10,036 bases of DNA from RUG14223 sp051881075 (lineage in GTDB: Bacteria > Bacillota > Clostridia > Oscillospirales > Acutalibacteraceae): contig JBJEPE010000072.1 of the NCBI GenBank assembly GCA_051881075.1, positions 1 to 10,036 on the forward strand, in the 5' to 3' direction. Shown piece after piece: positions 1-6,762 of this stretch. The notes below the pieces were generated by a model. It was not told the DNA's origin and ran no database searches. It worked only from the letters and a program-made list of their open reading frames with translations. Numbering within the stretch: the first letter of the stretch is position 1; each line of letters begins with the position of its first letter. The position numbers were made by a program, and so were the translations under genes.

Positions 1-135
1 ACGCAACGTTGCCGCAGGTCTTACCTGCCGACCGCTTCGCTGAGCAAACGGACTTTTTTATATTCGTATTTTATTGCCTGCAACCAACCGACTGCTAGTC
101 TGTTTGCATAGCACTACGATGCGTGCTACGCAAAC
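1..135 (-). repeat. Composite intergenic repeat, distal left copy
   Basis: Read on the minus strand this stretch holds, in order: a hairpin (GCATAGCAC-type arms, 102-135, 13 bp with one G-U pair on that strand), an AT-rich linker with TTGCAGGCAATAAA, a block reading AAGTCCGTTTGCTCAGCGAA, the covarying core hairpin GCAGGT-AAG-ACCTGC (14-28) and the palindrome GCAACGTTGC (3-12). The same modules occur in the same order on the plus strand at about 3895-4027. Positions 1-55 are the exact reverse complement of 3973-4027. The copy is cut by the window edge. No protein gene is credible here. The repeat family is not one I can name. Confidence 0.85.
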
Positions 136-141
136 TTTTGT

Positions 142-310
142 AGTGCAGAACACATAGTTTGATAATCTTTCATACAGTTCGATGTGCTGATTATTGGAGT
201 GCAAGGCATAACTTGCGGTTTATCATATAGTGCGATGTACAAACCATTGAAGTGCATAGCATAGCCTGCTAACTTTTCATACAGTCCGATGTGTTGACTA
301 TTGGAGTGCA
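142..310. repeat. Degenerate tandem repeat, about 54-bp unit, three copies
   Basis: Three head-to-tail units start with agtgca at 142, 198 and 251, and a fourth partial unit starts at 305. Unit lengths are 56, 53 and 54 bp. The best conserved part is catacagtycgatgtg followed by (c/t)tgaytattggagtgca. The lengths are not multiples of three throughout and the units drift, so a coding role is unlikely, although the minus strand happens to stay open across them. The array lies between two blocks of the intergenic repeat family, as if inserted into or grown within it. Confidence 0.75.
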
Positions 311-369
311 GGGGCGGAGCCCCTGCAAGTTCCTCCCCCTTCCTTGGGGAAGGGGGTTGGGGGTTGGGG
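307..369. other. Two strong GC hairpins and a G-quadruplex motif
   Basis: Positions 307-327 form a perfect 9-bp hairpin (TGCAGGGGC, loop GGA, GCCCCTGCA). Positions 335-356 form a second perfect 9-bp hairpin (CCCCCTTCC, loop TTGG, GGAAGGGGG). From 346 to 369 the plus strand has four G-runs of 4, 5, 5 and 4, separated by AA, TT and TT, which is an ideal intramolecular G-quadruplex pattern. The second hairpin and the quadruplex share bases 346-356 and are mutually exclusive. Neither hairpin is followed by a T-tract, so they are not standard intrinsic terminators. The element lies about 180 bp beyond the GH13 stop codon. Confidence 0.7.
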
Positions 370-444
370 ATACAAGAACTGAGATTATAATGTATTGAAT
401 TATAGCAAGTTGACTTCAAAGTCAAAATCTTTGCATTGTAGTAG

Positions 445-551
445 CGATGCGTGCTATGCACTTATTTATAGCAATTACTTTGTGCGCAACGCTGCCGCAG
501 AGCTACCCTGCCAACATTGCTGTCGGTCTAACCGACTGGAGGTCTTACCTG
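445..551 (-). repeat. Composite intergenic repeat, left copy abutting the GH13 stop
   Basis: Read on the minus strand from the GH13 stop: GGCAGGTAAGACCT, hairpin GTCGGT-TAG-ACCGAC (522-536), hairpin GCAGGG-TAG-CTCTGC (497-511, with a G-U pair on this strand), GTTGCGCACAAAGTA, a short linker, then GCATAGCACGCATCG. Positions 445-536 match the reverse complement of 3720-3811 over 92 bp with only 4 mismatches by eye. The GGCAGGTAA part supplies the last two codons and stop of the GH13 gene. Confidence 0.88.
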
Positions 552-2083
552 CCAAAGATCACAAAGCTTTGTCCACCTAAGGTAATTGCTCCGGGATCTC
601 TCTTATACTCTCCTATAACAAATACCTCGTCACCACCGCACTCTATCGGTGCGGAACATGATTTTTCGCTTGGATTTACCGCAATTATAAATTTACCTCT
701 CTTATAGATAAACGGGTACTTCTTCTGCTGTGCATATATAACCTCAAAATCTCCGTCTGCCTGTAGGTCTGCGTTCTCATTTCGTAGCTTAATAATGCGC
801 TTAACCGTATTGAGAAGAGAGTTCTCATCGTTTAACTGAGCCTCAACAGTCGGTGCATTATCCGATTTATCTACAGGCAAATATAAGCTGTCCTCATCTG
901 CTGTGGAAAAGCCTAGGTTTTTACCGCTGTTCCATTGCATGGGCGTGCGTGTTCCCGTTCTGCTGAAACCGCCCTCCTTACTAATCAATCCCTCTGCAAA
1001 CTTCATACCTATCTCGTCACCGTAGTATAAGAAAGGTACGCCCGGCATGGTGAATATAGTGCAGTATGCAAGCTTACACATAAGCGTATTAAAATTCTTT
1101 GTCATACGCGGTGTGTCGTGATTACAGGTAATAAAGCTTATATATCCGTCATCCTTTGTCTGTGTATATTTGGGTAAGAAATCCTCGGTAAATTTAGTTA
1201 TATCACCGTTTCCGTCCTTTGAGAAAAAGCACTTTAGCTTGCCGTTCTCGCTGTATCTGAATAGGCTGTTGTAGCCGTTACCTACATGATCCAAATAAAA
1301 ATCACAATGGAATCCGCTTTTTAATGCACGTTGCGGATATGACCATTCAGAAACAAGCGCACATTCGGGATATTCGCTGTCCATCATCTTGCGTATATCT
1401 CGCCATATTTCGCCGGTTGCTATCTTCTCGTCATCATTCTTGACAAGTGAATCCGCCATATCTACTCGGAATCCGTCACAGCCCCTATCCATCCAGAACC
1501 TCATTATATCCTTGATAGCCTCAACCGTCTTTTTACACTCAGGGTGAGTATAGGGTAACTGCCAAGCAGGGTGTGTTACCTCATAAAAACCGTAATTGAG
1601 TGCAGGCTGAGAACTGAAGAAGTTTACAAGATAATTGCCGTCACGGTCGGTTATTCCGCATTGGAATTTATATTGCGGCGGAGCCTCCCACACGCTGTCC
1701 GTCCATATATAACGGTCAGAGTATTCATTTTTCTTGGGTGACTTACTGTTTATAAACCATTCGTGAGAATCTGACGTATGCCCCGGCACAAGGTCAAGCA
1801 ATATCTTGATTCCCTTTTCGTGAGCTGTGTTGAATAACTCTATTAAATCATTGTTTGTGCCGTAGCGTGGTGCTACTGTCTTATAGTCCCTGACATCATA
1901 TCCGGCATCTCTGAACGGTGAATCAAAGCAAGGATTAAGCCATATAGCGTTGCATCCGAGCGAACGCACATAATCAAGCTTTTCTATAATACCCCTTAAA
2001 TCACCTATTCCGTCACCGTTGGTATCGTAAAAGCTTTGTGGGTATATCTCATAAAAAACGGCTTTTTTTAACCATTCGGGCAT
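545..2083 (-). CDS. GH13 family glycosidase (alpha-glucosidase / oligo-1,6-glucosidase type)
   Basis: A 512-residue retaining alpha-glycoside hydrolase with no signal peptide, so it probably acts in the cytoplasm on imported malto- or isomalto-oligosaccharides. Seen directly: a DTNGDGIGD calcium-loop motif (20-28); region I DLVPGHTS (97-104); region II GFRVD with nucleophile D208; region III SEW with general acid E246; region IV NHD with D323; GVPFLYYGDE (348-356); and RTPMQW (379-384), typical of oligo-1,6-glucosidase and trehalose-synthase-like enzymes. A C-terminal beta domain follows from about 435. Region I has Gly where most family members have Asn (N-H). The start at 2083 is chosen because GGAGGT (2091-2096) lies 7 nt upstream and MPEWLKKAVFYEIYPQSF is the usual family N-terminus; an upstream in-frame ATG at 2203 would add 40 AT-encoded residues without a ribosome site. 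The last two codons and stop come from the repeat at 445-551. The exact substrate cannot be told. Confidence 0.93.
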   Translation of the reverse strand: MPEWLKKAVFYEIYPQSFYDTNGDGIGDLRGIIEKLDYVRSLGCNAIWLNPCFDSPFRDAGYDVRDYKTVAPRYGTNNDLIELFNTAHEKGIKILLDLVPGHTSDSHEWFINSKSPKKNEYSDRYIWTDSVWEAPPQYKFQCGITDRDGNYLVNFFSSQPALNYGFYEVTHPAWQLPYTHPECKKTVEAIKDIMRFWMDRGCDGFRVDMADSLVKNDDEKIATGEIWRDIRKMMDSEYPECALVSEWSYPQRALKSGFHCDFYLDHVGNGYNSLFRYSENGKLKCFFSKDGNGDITKFTEDFLPKYTQTKDDGYISFITCNHDTPRMTKNFNTLMCKLAYCTIFTMPGVPFLYYGDEIGMKFAEGLISKEGGFSRTGTRTPMQWNSGKNLGFSTADEDSLYLPVDKSDNAPTVEAQLNDENSLLNTVKRIIKLRNENADLQADGDFEVIYAQQKKYPFIYKRGKFIIAVNPSEKSCSAPIECGGDEVFVIGEYKRDPGAITLGGQSFVIFGR

Positions 2084-2152
2084 AATTATTACCTCCGTAT
2101 GTTTTTCTGCAACCTCAGTATTAGTTACAGATATTTTTTTACTTGTACTTAT

Positions 2153-2161
2153 ATTATACCA
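2153..2161 (-). promoter_or_regulatory. Extended -10 promoter of the GH13 gene
   Basis: On the minus strand the sequence reads TGGTATAAT: a perfect TATAAT (2153-2158) with the TGn extension. No good -35 box is visible at 16-18 nt. The predicted start of transcription is near 2146, giving a leader of about 60 nt with GGAGGT ahead of the start codon. No clear operator was recognised. Confidence 0.6.
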
Positions 2162-2240
2162 AATAAACAGAATAAATCTATACCTAAAAGCATAAAAATT
2201 CATTAGATATTATATTAATATTGCAGATCTGTTTTTACGA

Positions 2241-2268
2241 TTGAACTTATTGCAAGCTTTAATATAAA
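2241..2268 (+). promoter_or_regulatory. Probable sigma-A promoter of the symporter gene
   Basis: TTGAAC (2241-2246), a 16-nt spacer and TATAAA (2263-2268) face the symporter gene, giving a start near 2275 and a leader of about 80 nt. The leader has a long-range 6-bp pairing (CTTGCC at about 2294 with GGCAAG at about 2335) just before the ribosome site AAAGGAG (2344-2350). The promoter diverges from that of the GH13 gene about 80 bp away. Confidence 0.5.
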
Positions 2269-2356
2269 TAACTGAGAAAATTTAAAATAGGGACTTGCCG
2301 TAAAAACAAAAATCACGGGTGCAAAGCGGTTTAGGGCAAGCGGAAAGGAGCAAAAA

Positions 2357-3781
2357 ATGGATAAGCTTTTAGGTATAATTGAAAGTATAAACAACATTAC
2401 AAACAGGATAGTATGGGGTATGCCTGTGCTGTGTACGTTCCTGATAGTAGGTATGATATACAGTATAAAAAGCGGATTTTTTCAGATAACCGGCTTTAAG
2501 TGCTGGATATCGGCAACACTTGGCAAAATGTTCATACGGAATACCGATAAAGACAGCAAAGGTATATCCGCATTTCAAGCAATGTCTACGGCACTGGCCG
2601 CATCTATTGGTACAGGCAATATTATAGGCGTGGCAAGCGGCATGATGCTTGGCGGCGCAGGTACGGTGTTCTGGATGTGGATAGCCGCCGTAATAGGTAT
2701 GATGACAAGCTATGCCGAGAATGCTTTGGGTATCAGATACCGTATGAAAAATAAAAAGGGCGAGTGGGTAGGCGGCCCTATGTATTACATAGAGAAAGGC
2801 TTGAAGCAAAAGTGGCTTGCAGTATTTTTCGCTGTTGCCTGTATGCTTGCGGCACTCGGTGTGGGTAATATGGTGCAGTCTAATTCAATAGCAGGTTCGT
2901 TAAATGTGAGCTTTGGCGTGCCAAAGGTAGTTACGGGTATCGTGATAGCTGTGCTTACCGGTGTTACGATTTTCGGAGGATTAAGCAGAATAGCTAAGGC
3001 AACCGAAAAGCTTGTGCCCATAATGGCGATATTTTATATACTGGGCTGTTTTGTTGTTATATTTGCCAATTTCGATAAGGTTGGCGGAGCATTTGCTAAG
3101 ATATTTGAGCAGGCATTCACCTTTAAATCAGCACTTGGCGGCGCAGGCGGATATACCATAGGCAAGGCAATGAAATATGGAATATCAAGAGGAGTTTTCT
3201 CTAACGAGGCCGGATTGGGAAGTTCGCCTATCGTATACGCCGCATCTGAAAATGCCACAGAAAAAGAGGTAGGTATGTGGGGCATTTTTCAGGTGTTTAC
3301 AGATACCGTTATTGTGTGTACGCTCACAGCCATATGCTTGCTTGTAAGCGGTGCGCTTGATATGGGATTAAGTGACGGAGTTGAGGTAAGCACGGCGGCA
3401 TTTGAGGGCGTATTCGGCAGATTTGGCAGTGTTTTTGTTTCAGTGTCTATAGTATTGTTTGCATTTGCAACACTTATCAGCTGGTCATATTATGGGGAAC
3501 GTTGCCTTGAATACCTTACAGATGAAAAGTACATAGTGATATATAAGGCATTTTACGTTGTGTTTGCAATGTTCGGTTGTGTTATTGATATAGACCTTGT
3601 ATGGAGTATATCAGACACATTTAACGGACTTATGGCTTTGCCCAATCTTACCGCACTTATACTCCTGTGTGGAAAGTGGCAGGGTAGCCCTGGCAGGGAA
3701 GCCCTGGAGCAAAGTTGTGGTCGGTTAGACCGACAGCAAAGTTGGCAGGGTAGCCCTGCGGCAGCGTTGCGCACAAAGTAA
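2357..3781 (+). CDS. AGCS-family sodium:alanine/glycine symporter with a repeat-derived C-terminus
   Basis: An integral membrane secondary transporter that takes up alanine or glycine with sodium. Family evidence: the sodium:alanine symporter signature GGAGTVFWMWIAAVIG (99-114), TGNIIG (86-91), SNEAGLGSSPI (282-292), and about ten hydrophobic segments along 474 residues. Start ATG at 2357 has AAAGGAG 6 nt upstream. Homology to the family is convincing up to about residue 439 (LPNLTALILLCG). From W441 the last 34 residues (WQGSPGREALEQ... to LRTK) are encoded entirely by the intergenic repeat, including three of its hairpins plus the GTTGCGCACAAAGTA motif, which ends in the TAA stop. Family members usually end in a charged cytoplasmic tail here (for example a VVKET-like stretch), so the native tail seems lost or replaced. 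All membrane segments appear intact, so it may still work. Confidence 0.93.
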   Translation: MDKLLGIIESINNITNRIVWGMPVLCTFLIVGMIYSIKSGFFQITGFKCWISATLGKMFIRNTDKDSKGISAFQAMSTALAASIGTGNIIGVASGMMLGGAGTVFWMWIAAVIGMMTSYAENALGIRYRMKNKKGEWVGGPMYYIEKGLKQKWLAVFFAVACMLAALGVGNMVQSNSIAGSLNVSFGVPKVVTGIVIAVLTGVTIFGGLSRIAKATEKLVPIMAIFYILGCFVVIFANFDKVGGAFAKIFEQAFTFKSALGGAGGYTIGKAMKYGISRGVFSNEAGLGSSPIVYAASENATEKEVGMWGIFQVFTDTVIVCTLTAICLLVSGALDMGLSDGVEVSTAAFEGVFGRFGSVFVSVSIVLFAFATLISWSYYGERCLEYLTDEKYIVIYKAFYVVFAMFGCVIDIDLVWSISDTFNGLMALPNLTALILLCGKWQGSPGREALEQSCGRLDRQQSWQGSPAAALRTK

Positions 3782-4335
3782 TGGCTATAAAAAAGTGCAT
3801 AGCACGCATCGTAATTACTAGGCTAAACAGACAGCTTTGTTGGCAGGTAAGACCTGCACCAATGTTGCGTACAAAATATTTTTTTATGATTAAGCGCATA
3901 GCACGCATTGTAGTGCTATGCAAAAAGATTTGCAATCGGTAAGTTGCAGGCAATAAATTAATGATTATTAATAAGTCCGTTTGCTCAGCGAAGCGGTCGG
4001 CAGGTAAGACCTGCGGCAACGTTGCGTACAGAGCTTTTGGCGTAATTAAGCATATAGCACGCATCAAAGTATTTATTGTGAAACCCAATCGAAAGGGTTT
4101 CCCCGCTACGTCTTTGCATCCTTTCTTCGTATAAAGAAAGGATGTGCCGGGTGCAGGGCGGCATGAGCGCCTGCATGGGTAAGACTTGCAGGCGGGCAGG
4201 GCAGGGAAGCCCTGCAACAACGTTGCGCACAAAGTATTTTAGAGAGATTAAGTATATTAGCAATCGGTAGGACGCAGGCAGTAAATTATGATTATAAAAA
4301 AGTCCGTTTGCTCAGCGAAGCGGTCGGTAGGTAAG
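3675..4335 (+). repeat. Array of composite intergenic repeats (four units)
   Basis: The stretch between the symporter and natA is mostly repeat modules. Core hairpins with a 3-nt loop lie at 3680-3692, 3694-3706, 3720-3734 (GTCGGT-TAG-ACCGAC), 3745-3759 (GCAGGG-TAG-CCCTGC), 3843-3857 and 4000-4014 (GCAGGT-AAG-ACCTGC) and 4201-4215 (GCAGGG-AAG-CCCTGC). The motif GTTGCG(C/T)ACA follows at about 3766, 3865, 4020 and 4221. TAGCACGCAT follows at about 3799, 3899 and 4056, with a perfect 9-bp hairpin at 3896-3921. The block AAGTCCGTTTGCTCAGCGAA appears at 3973 and about 4300. Long open frames on the minus strand here translate repeated sequence and have no recognisable domain, so they are not called. 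No transposase is present. Confidence 0.88.
4080..4144 (+). repeat. Double-hairpin block inside the repeat array
   Basis: Two consecutive hairpins: GAAACCC...GGGTTTC (4080-4086 with 4095-4101) and an 11-bp stem CATCCTTTCTT...AAGAAAGGATG (4117-4127 with 4134-4144), followed by GCGGCATGAGCG a little downstream (about 4158). The same arrangement with different stem bases recurs at 9812-9900, which points to conserved structure rather than conserved sequence alone. Confidence 0.75.
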
Positions 4336-4420
4336 AATAACAATAGAAGACTTTAAAAACCTATTTTTGTTAAATGAAAAAATATATTTGTAAAAACCCC
4401 TTTATTTTCATTGACTGCCA

Positions 4421-4429
4421 TGTTATAAT
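4421..4429 (+). promoter_or_regulatory. Extended -10 promoter of natAB
   Basis: TGTTATAAT (4421-4429) is a perfect extended -10 element facing natA, with predicted start near 4436 and a leader of about 90 nt. A TTGACT at 4411-4416 is only 7 nt upstream and cannot serve as its -35 box. The ribosome site GAAGGAAG (4514-4521) is 6 nt before the natA start. Confidence 0.6.
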
Positions 4430-4527
4430 TGGGTCTGCATATAGTTTGTTTCACTTATAATACACAGATAAAATTGAAAAAGTAATTATTATTGCTTATA
4501 TTTAATACAGAAAGAAGGAAGTAAGGA

Positions 4528-5418
4528 ATGAAGCTTGAACTCAGGAATATAGAAAAATCCTTTGGTGAAAAGCAAGTACTTAAAGGAGTATCTTTATCCG
4601 CAGAGGGCGGCAAAGCCTTTGGATTGCTCGGCAGAAACGGTGCAGGTAAGACTACCTCTATACGCATTATGATGAACGTATTTCCTGCCGACAGCGGAGG
4701 GGTGCTGTTTAACGGAGAGCCTATAAACTACGACAAGGTACAGTTTGGATATTTGCCGGAGGAAAGAGGCCTATATCCAAAAAAGAAAATTATTGACCAG
4801 CTTGTTTATTTTACAGAGTTAAAGGGTGTAAGCCACTCTGAGGCTGTTTCGGCTGTTGATTATTGGCTTGAAAGACTGGGTATGACAGAATACAGAAATA
4901 AACGCCTTGATACTCTCTCAAAGGGCAACCAGCAAAAGATACAGCTAATTACCGCCATTGCCCATGATCCTCAGGTTGTTATACTCGATGAACCATTTTC
5001 GGGACTTGACCCCGTTAATGCTATGCTGCTTAAGGACGTAGTAAAGGAAACCATAGCTAAGGGCAAGATAGTATTGTTTTCAAGTCACCAGATGAACTAC
5101 ATAGAGGAGTTTTGCGACAGCATTGCAATACTTAACGGAGGACAGATTGTCCTTGCAGGCGACCTGCACGATATAAAGAAAAACTATCCACGCAATCGCT
5201 TAGTCGTAAGGTCTGAACAAAGCAATGATGTTGTCAAGGAGTATGGGGACGCCTGTGAGCTTGGCGATGACGGCGAAATAATATTGACGCTCAATAGTCC
5301 CGAAGAAAAGAAAAACACAATGAAAGCATTGACCGACAAATATGATATTGACGAGATAAAGGTTTATGAACCGTCGCTTAACGATATCTTTGTTGAGTAT
5401 GCAGGTAAGCAGGAGTAA
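4528..5418 (+). CDS. natA: ABC transporter ATP-binding protein, NatA type
   Basis: A 296-residue ATPase subunit that powers the NatB-like permease encoded directly downstream. NatAB exporters are known for sodium extrusion, but close relatives export other small molecules, so the substrate is open. Seen in the sequence: Walker A GRNGAGKTT (35-43), signature motif LSKGNQQ (130-136, in place of LSGGQ, usual for this subfamily), Walker B VVILDEP (150-156), D-loop SGLD (158-161) and switch histidine H187 in SSHQM. The last 80 or so residues form the accessory domain ending in SLNDIFVEY, typical of ABC-2 exporters. The gene is complete and begins an operon with natB, 13 bp apart. Confidence 0.93.
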   Translation: MKLELRNIEKSFGEKQVLKGVSLSAEGGKAFGLLGRNGAGKTTSIRIMMNVFPADSGGVLFNGEPINYDKVQFGYLPEERGLYPKKKIIDQLVYFTELKGVSHSEAVSAVDYWLERLGMTEYRNKRLDTLSKGNQQKIQLITAIAHDPQVVILDEPFSGLDPVNAMLLKDVVKETIAKGKIVLFSSHQMNYIEEFCDSIAILNGGQIVLAGDLHDIKKNYPRNRLVVRSEQSNDVVKEYGDACELGDDGEIILTLNSPEEKKNTMKALTDKYDIDEIKVYEPSLNDIFVEYAGKQE

Positions 5419-5431
5419 GGGGTGATGTATA

Positions 5432-6676
5432 ATGAATCTGTTTAAAAAAATATTGAAATTTGAGCTTAAAAGCTATCTTACCAATAAAATCTTTGTCGGA
5501 GTAACTATATTTCTAGTTTTAGTTATCGCAGGCGTAATGTTCTTCCCACGAGTTACAGAAGCCTTTGAGAGCAAAGAGGGCGAGGGTACGGTTGAGATTG
5601 TTGACTCAACCATGCTTATTGTAAATGATACTGATGAAAGCAATGAGGTAATAGAGGGCGCATTTTCAGAAGCCTTTGCAGATTATGAGGTAGTTGTAAC
5701 GGATAAAGATGTTGAATATGTAAAGGAGCAAATAACATCAGGCGAAGCCGAGTGTGCCTTTGTCCTTAATAACCTAACATCATATACCTACTATGTAAAT
5801 AACCTATCTATGTATGACCGCAATACTGTTACTGCGGATGAGGTAATACAGAATATCTACAGAATGAACGCAATGCTGCAGGGCGGCTTTACTAAGGAAG
5901 AAGTAACGGCTATTTTTACGGCAGAGATAGAAAGTGAAACCGAAAGCCTAGGTAAAGACCAAATGCAAAATTTCTTTTACACTTACATAATGATTTTCTC
6001 TTTATATATGGTTATCCTGTTTTACGGTCAGATGGTAGCAACCAATGTAGCCACAGAAAAAAGCTCTCGTGCTATGGAATTACTGATAACAAGTGCCAAG
6101 CCAACAAGTATGATGTTCGGTAAGGTAATAGCATCATGTATAGCCGGACTTATACAGATAGTCGCCATATTTGGCTCTGCGCTTGTTTTCTTTAATCTTA
6201 ACAGTACATATTGGGCAGACAGCGAGATAGTAAATTCAATATTTGATATGCCTGTAAATCTGTTTGTATATATGCTGATATTCTTTATACTGGGATTCTT
6301 TATCTATGCGTTTATGTACGGCGCAGTAGGTTCTACAGCGTCTAAGCTGGAGGATATCAATACCTCTGTTATGCCGATTACATTAATGTTTGTTATTGCG
6401 TTCCTTGTAGTAATGTTCTCAATGACAAGCGCAGGCATAGACAATCTGCTTATGAAGGTATGTTCCTTTATTCCGTTTACATCACCTATGGCGATGTTTA
6501 CACGTATAGCTATGAGTACGGTGCCGTTCTATGAGATTTGTATATCTATAGCAATCCTAATAGGCTCGGTTATCGGGATAGGAGTTATCGCCGCAAAGAT
6601 ATACCGTGTAGGTGTTTTGCTCTACGGAACAACACCTAAGATAGGAACAATACTTAAATCAGTTTGGAAGGCATGA
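5432..6676 (+). CDS. natB: ABC-2 type exporter permease, NatB type
   Basis: A 414-residue membrane subunit of the same exporter. One transmembrane helix at about 19-38 is followed by an extracytoplasmic domain of about 140 residues (40-180). Six or so further hydrophobic segments follow (about 181-203, 230-256, 276-298, 312-332, 343-360, 366-390). Between the second and third helices lies EKSSRAMELLITSAKP (209-224), a conserved cytoplasmic motif of ABC-2 permeases that contacts the ATPase. This layout fits the ABC2_membrane_3/NatB group. The start ATG at 5432 follows AGGGGTGA by about 6 nt, and that site overlaps the natA stop, suggesting coupled translation. The gene ends just before a terminator. 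Confidence 0.9.
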   Translation: MNLFKKILKFELKSYLTNKIFVGVTIFLVLVIAGVMFFPRVTEAFESKEGEGTVEIVDSTMLIVNDTDESNEVIEGAFSEAFADYEVVVTDKDVEYVKEQITSGEAECAFVLNNLTSYTYYVNNLSMYDRNTVTADEVIQNIYRMNAMLQGGFTKEEVTAIFTAEIESETESLGKDQMQNFFYTYIMIFSLYMVILFYGQMVATNVATEKSSRAMELLITSAKPTSMMFGKVIASCIAGLIQIVAIFGSALVFFNLNSTYWADSEIVNSIFDMPVNLFVYMLIFFILGFFIYAFMYGAVGSTASKLEDINTSVMPITLMFVIAFLVVMFSMTSAGIDNLLMKVCSFIPFTSPMAMFTRIAMSTVPFYEICISIAILIGSVIGIGVIAAKIYRVGVLLYGTTPKIGTILKSVWKA

Positions 6677-6695
6677 TTTGAAATAATAAAAATCA

Positions 6696-6731
6696 AAGCG
6701 GATACGACCTGTTATAGGTTGGTATCCGCTT
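6696..6731. terminator. Bidirectional terminator between natB and hydF
   Basis: AAGCGGATAC (6696-6705) pairs perfectly with GTATCCGCTT (6722-6731), and ACCT/AGGT inside lengthens the stem. On the plus strand TATTTTAG follows; on the minus strand a better T-tract (TTTGATTTTTATT) follows. It can end transcripts from both convergent genes, natB and hydF. Confidence 0.85.
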
Positions 6732-6762
6732 ATTTTAGTGTGATATTAAATTTGTTTTACAC

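Noticed and set aside
126..461. Minus-strand open frame of 111 codons
   Set aside because: It translates the 54-bp tandem repeat, the GC hairpins and repeat modules; no ribosome site or recognisable domain, and the repeat units break frame.
395..707. Plus-strand open frames of 61 and 86 codons near the GH13 end
   Set aside because: They run through repeat modules and antisense to the GH13 gene, without a ribosome site.
2275..2356. Glycine riboswitch ahead of the alanine/glycine symporter
   Set aside because: Such riboswitches do control this transporter family and ggaaaggagc looks faintly similar, but the leader is only about 80 nt and lacks the conserved aptamer core.
3657..4263. Minus-strand open frames of 191 and 92 codons
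   Set aside because: They are translations of the intergenic repeat array, with recurring Cys/Pro-rich strings and no domain or ribosome site; the first also runs into the symporter gene.
3675..4335. CRISPR array, integron attC sites or an insertion sequence
   Set aside because: The units are unequal with unequal spacing and conserved rather than unique linkers; no cas, integrase or transposase gene is present and there is no coding sequence within the array.
4411..4429. TTGACT plus TATAAT as a standard promoter of natA
   Set aside because: The spacing is only 7 nt, so TTGACT cannot be the -35 of that -10; the extended -10 alone explains the site.
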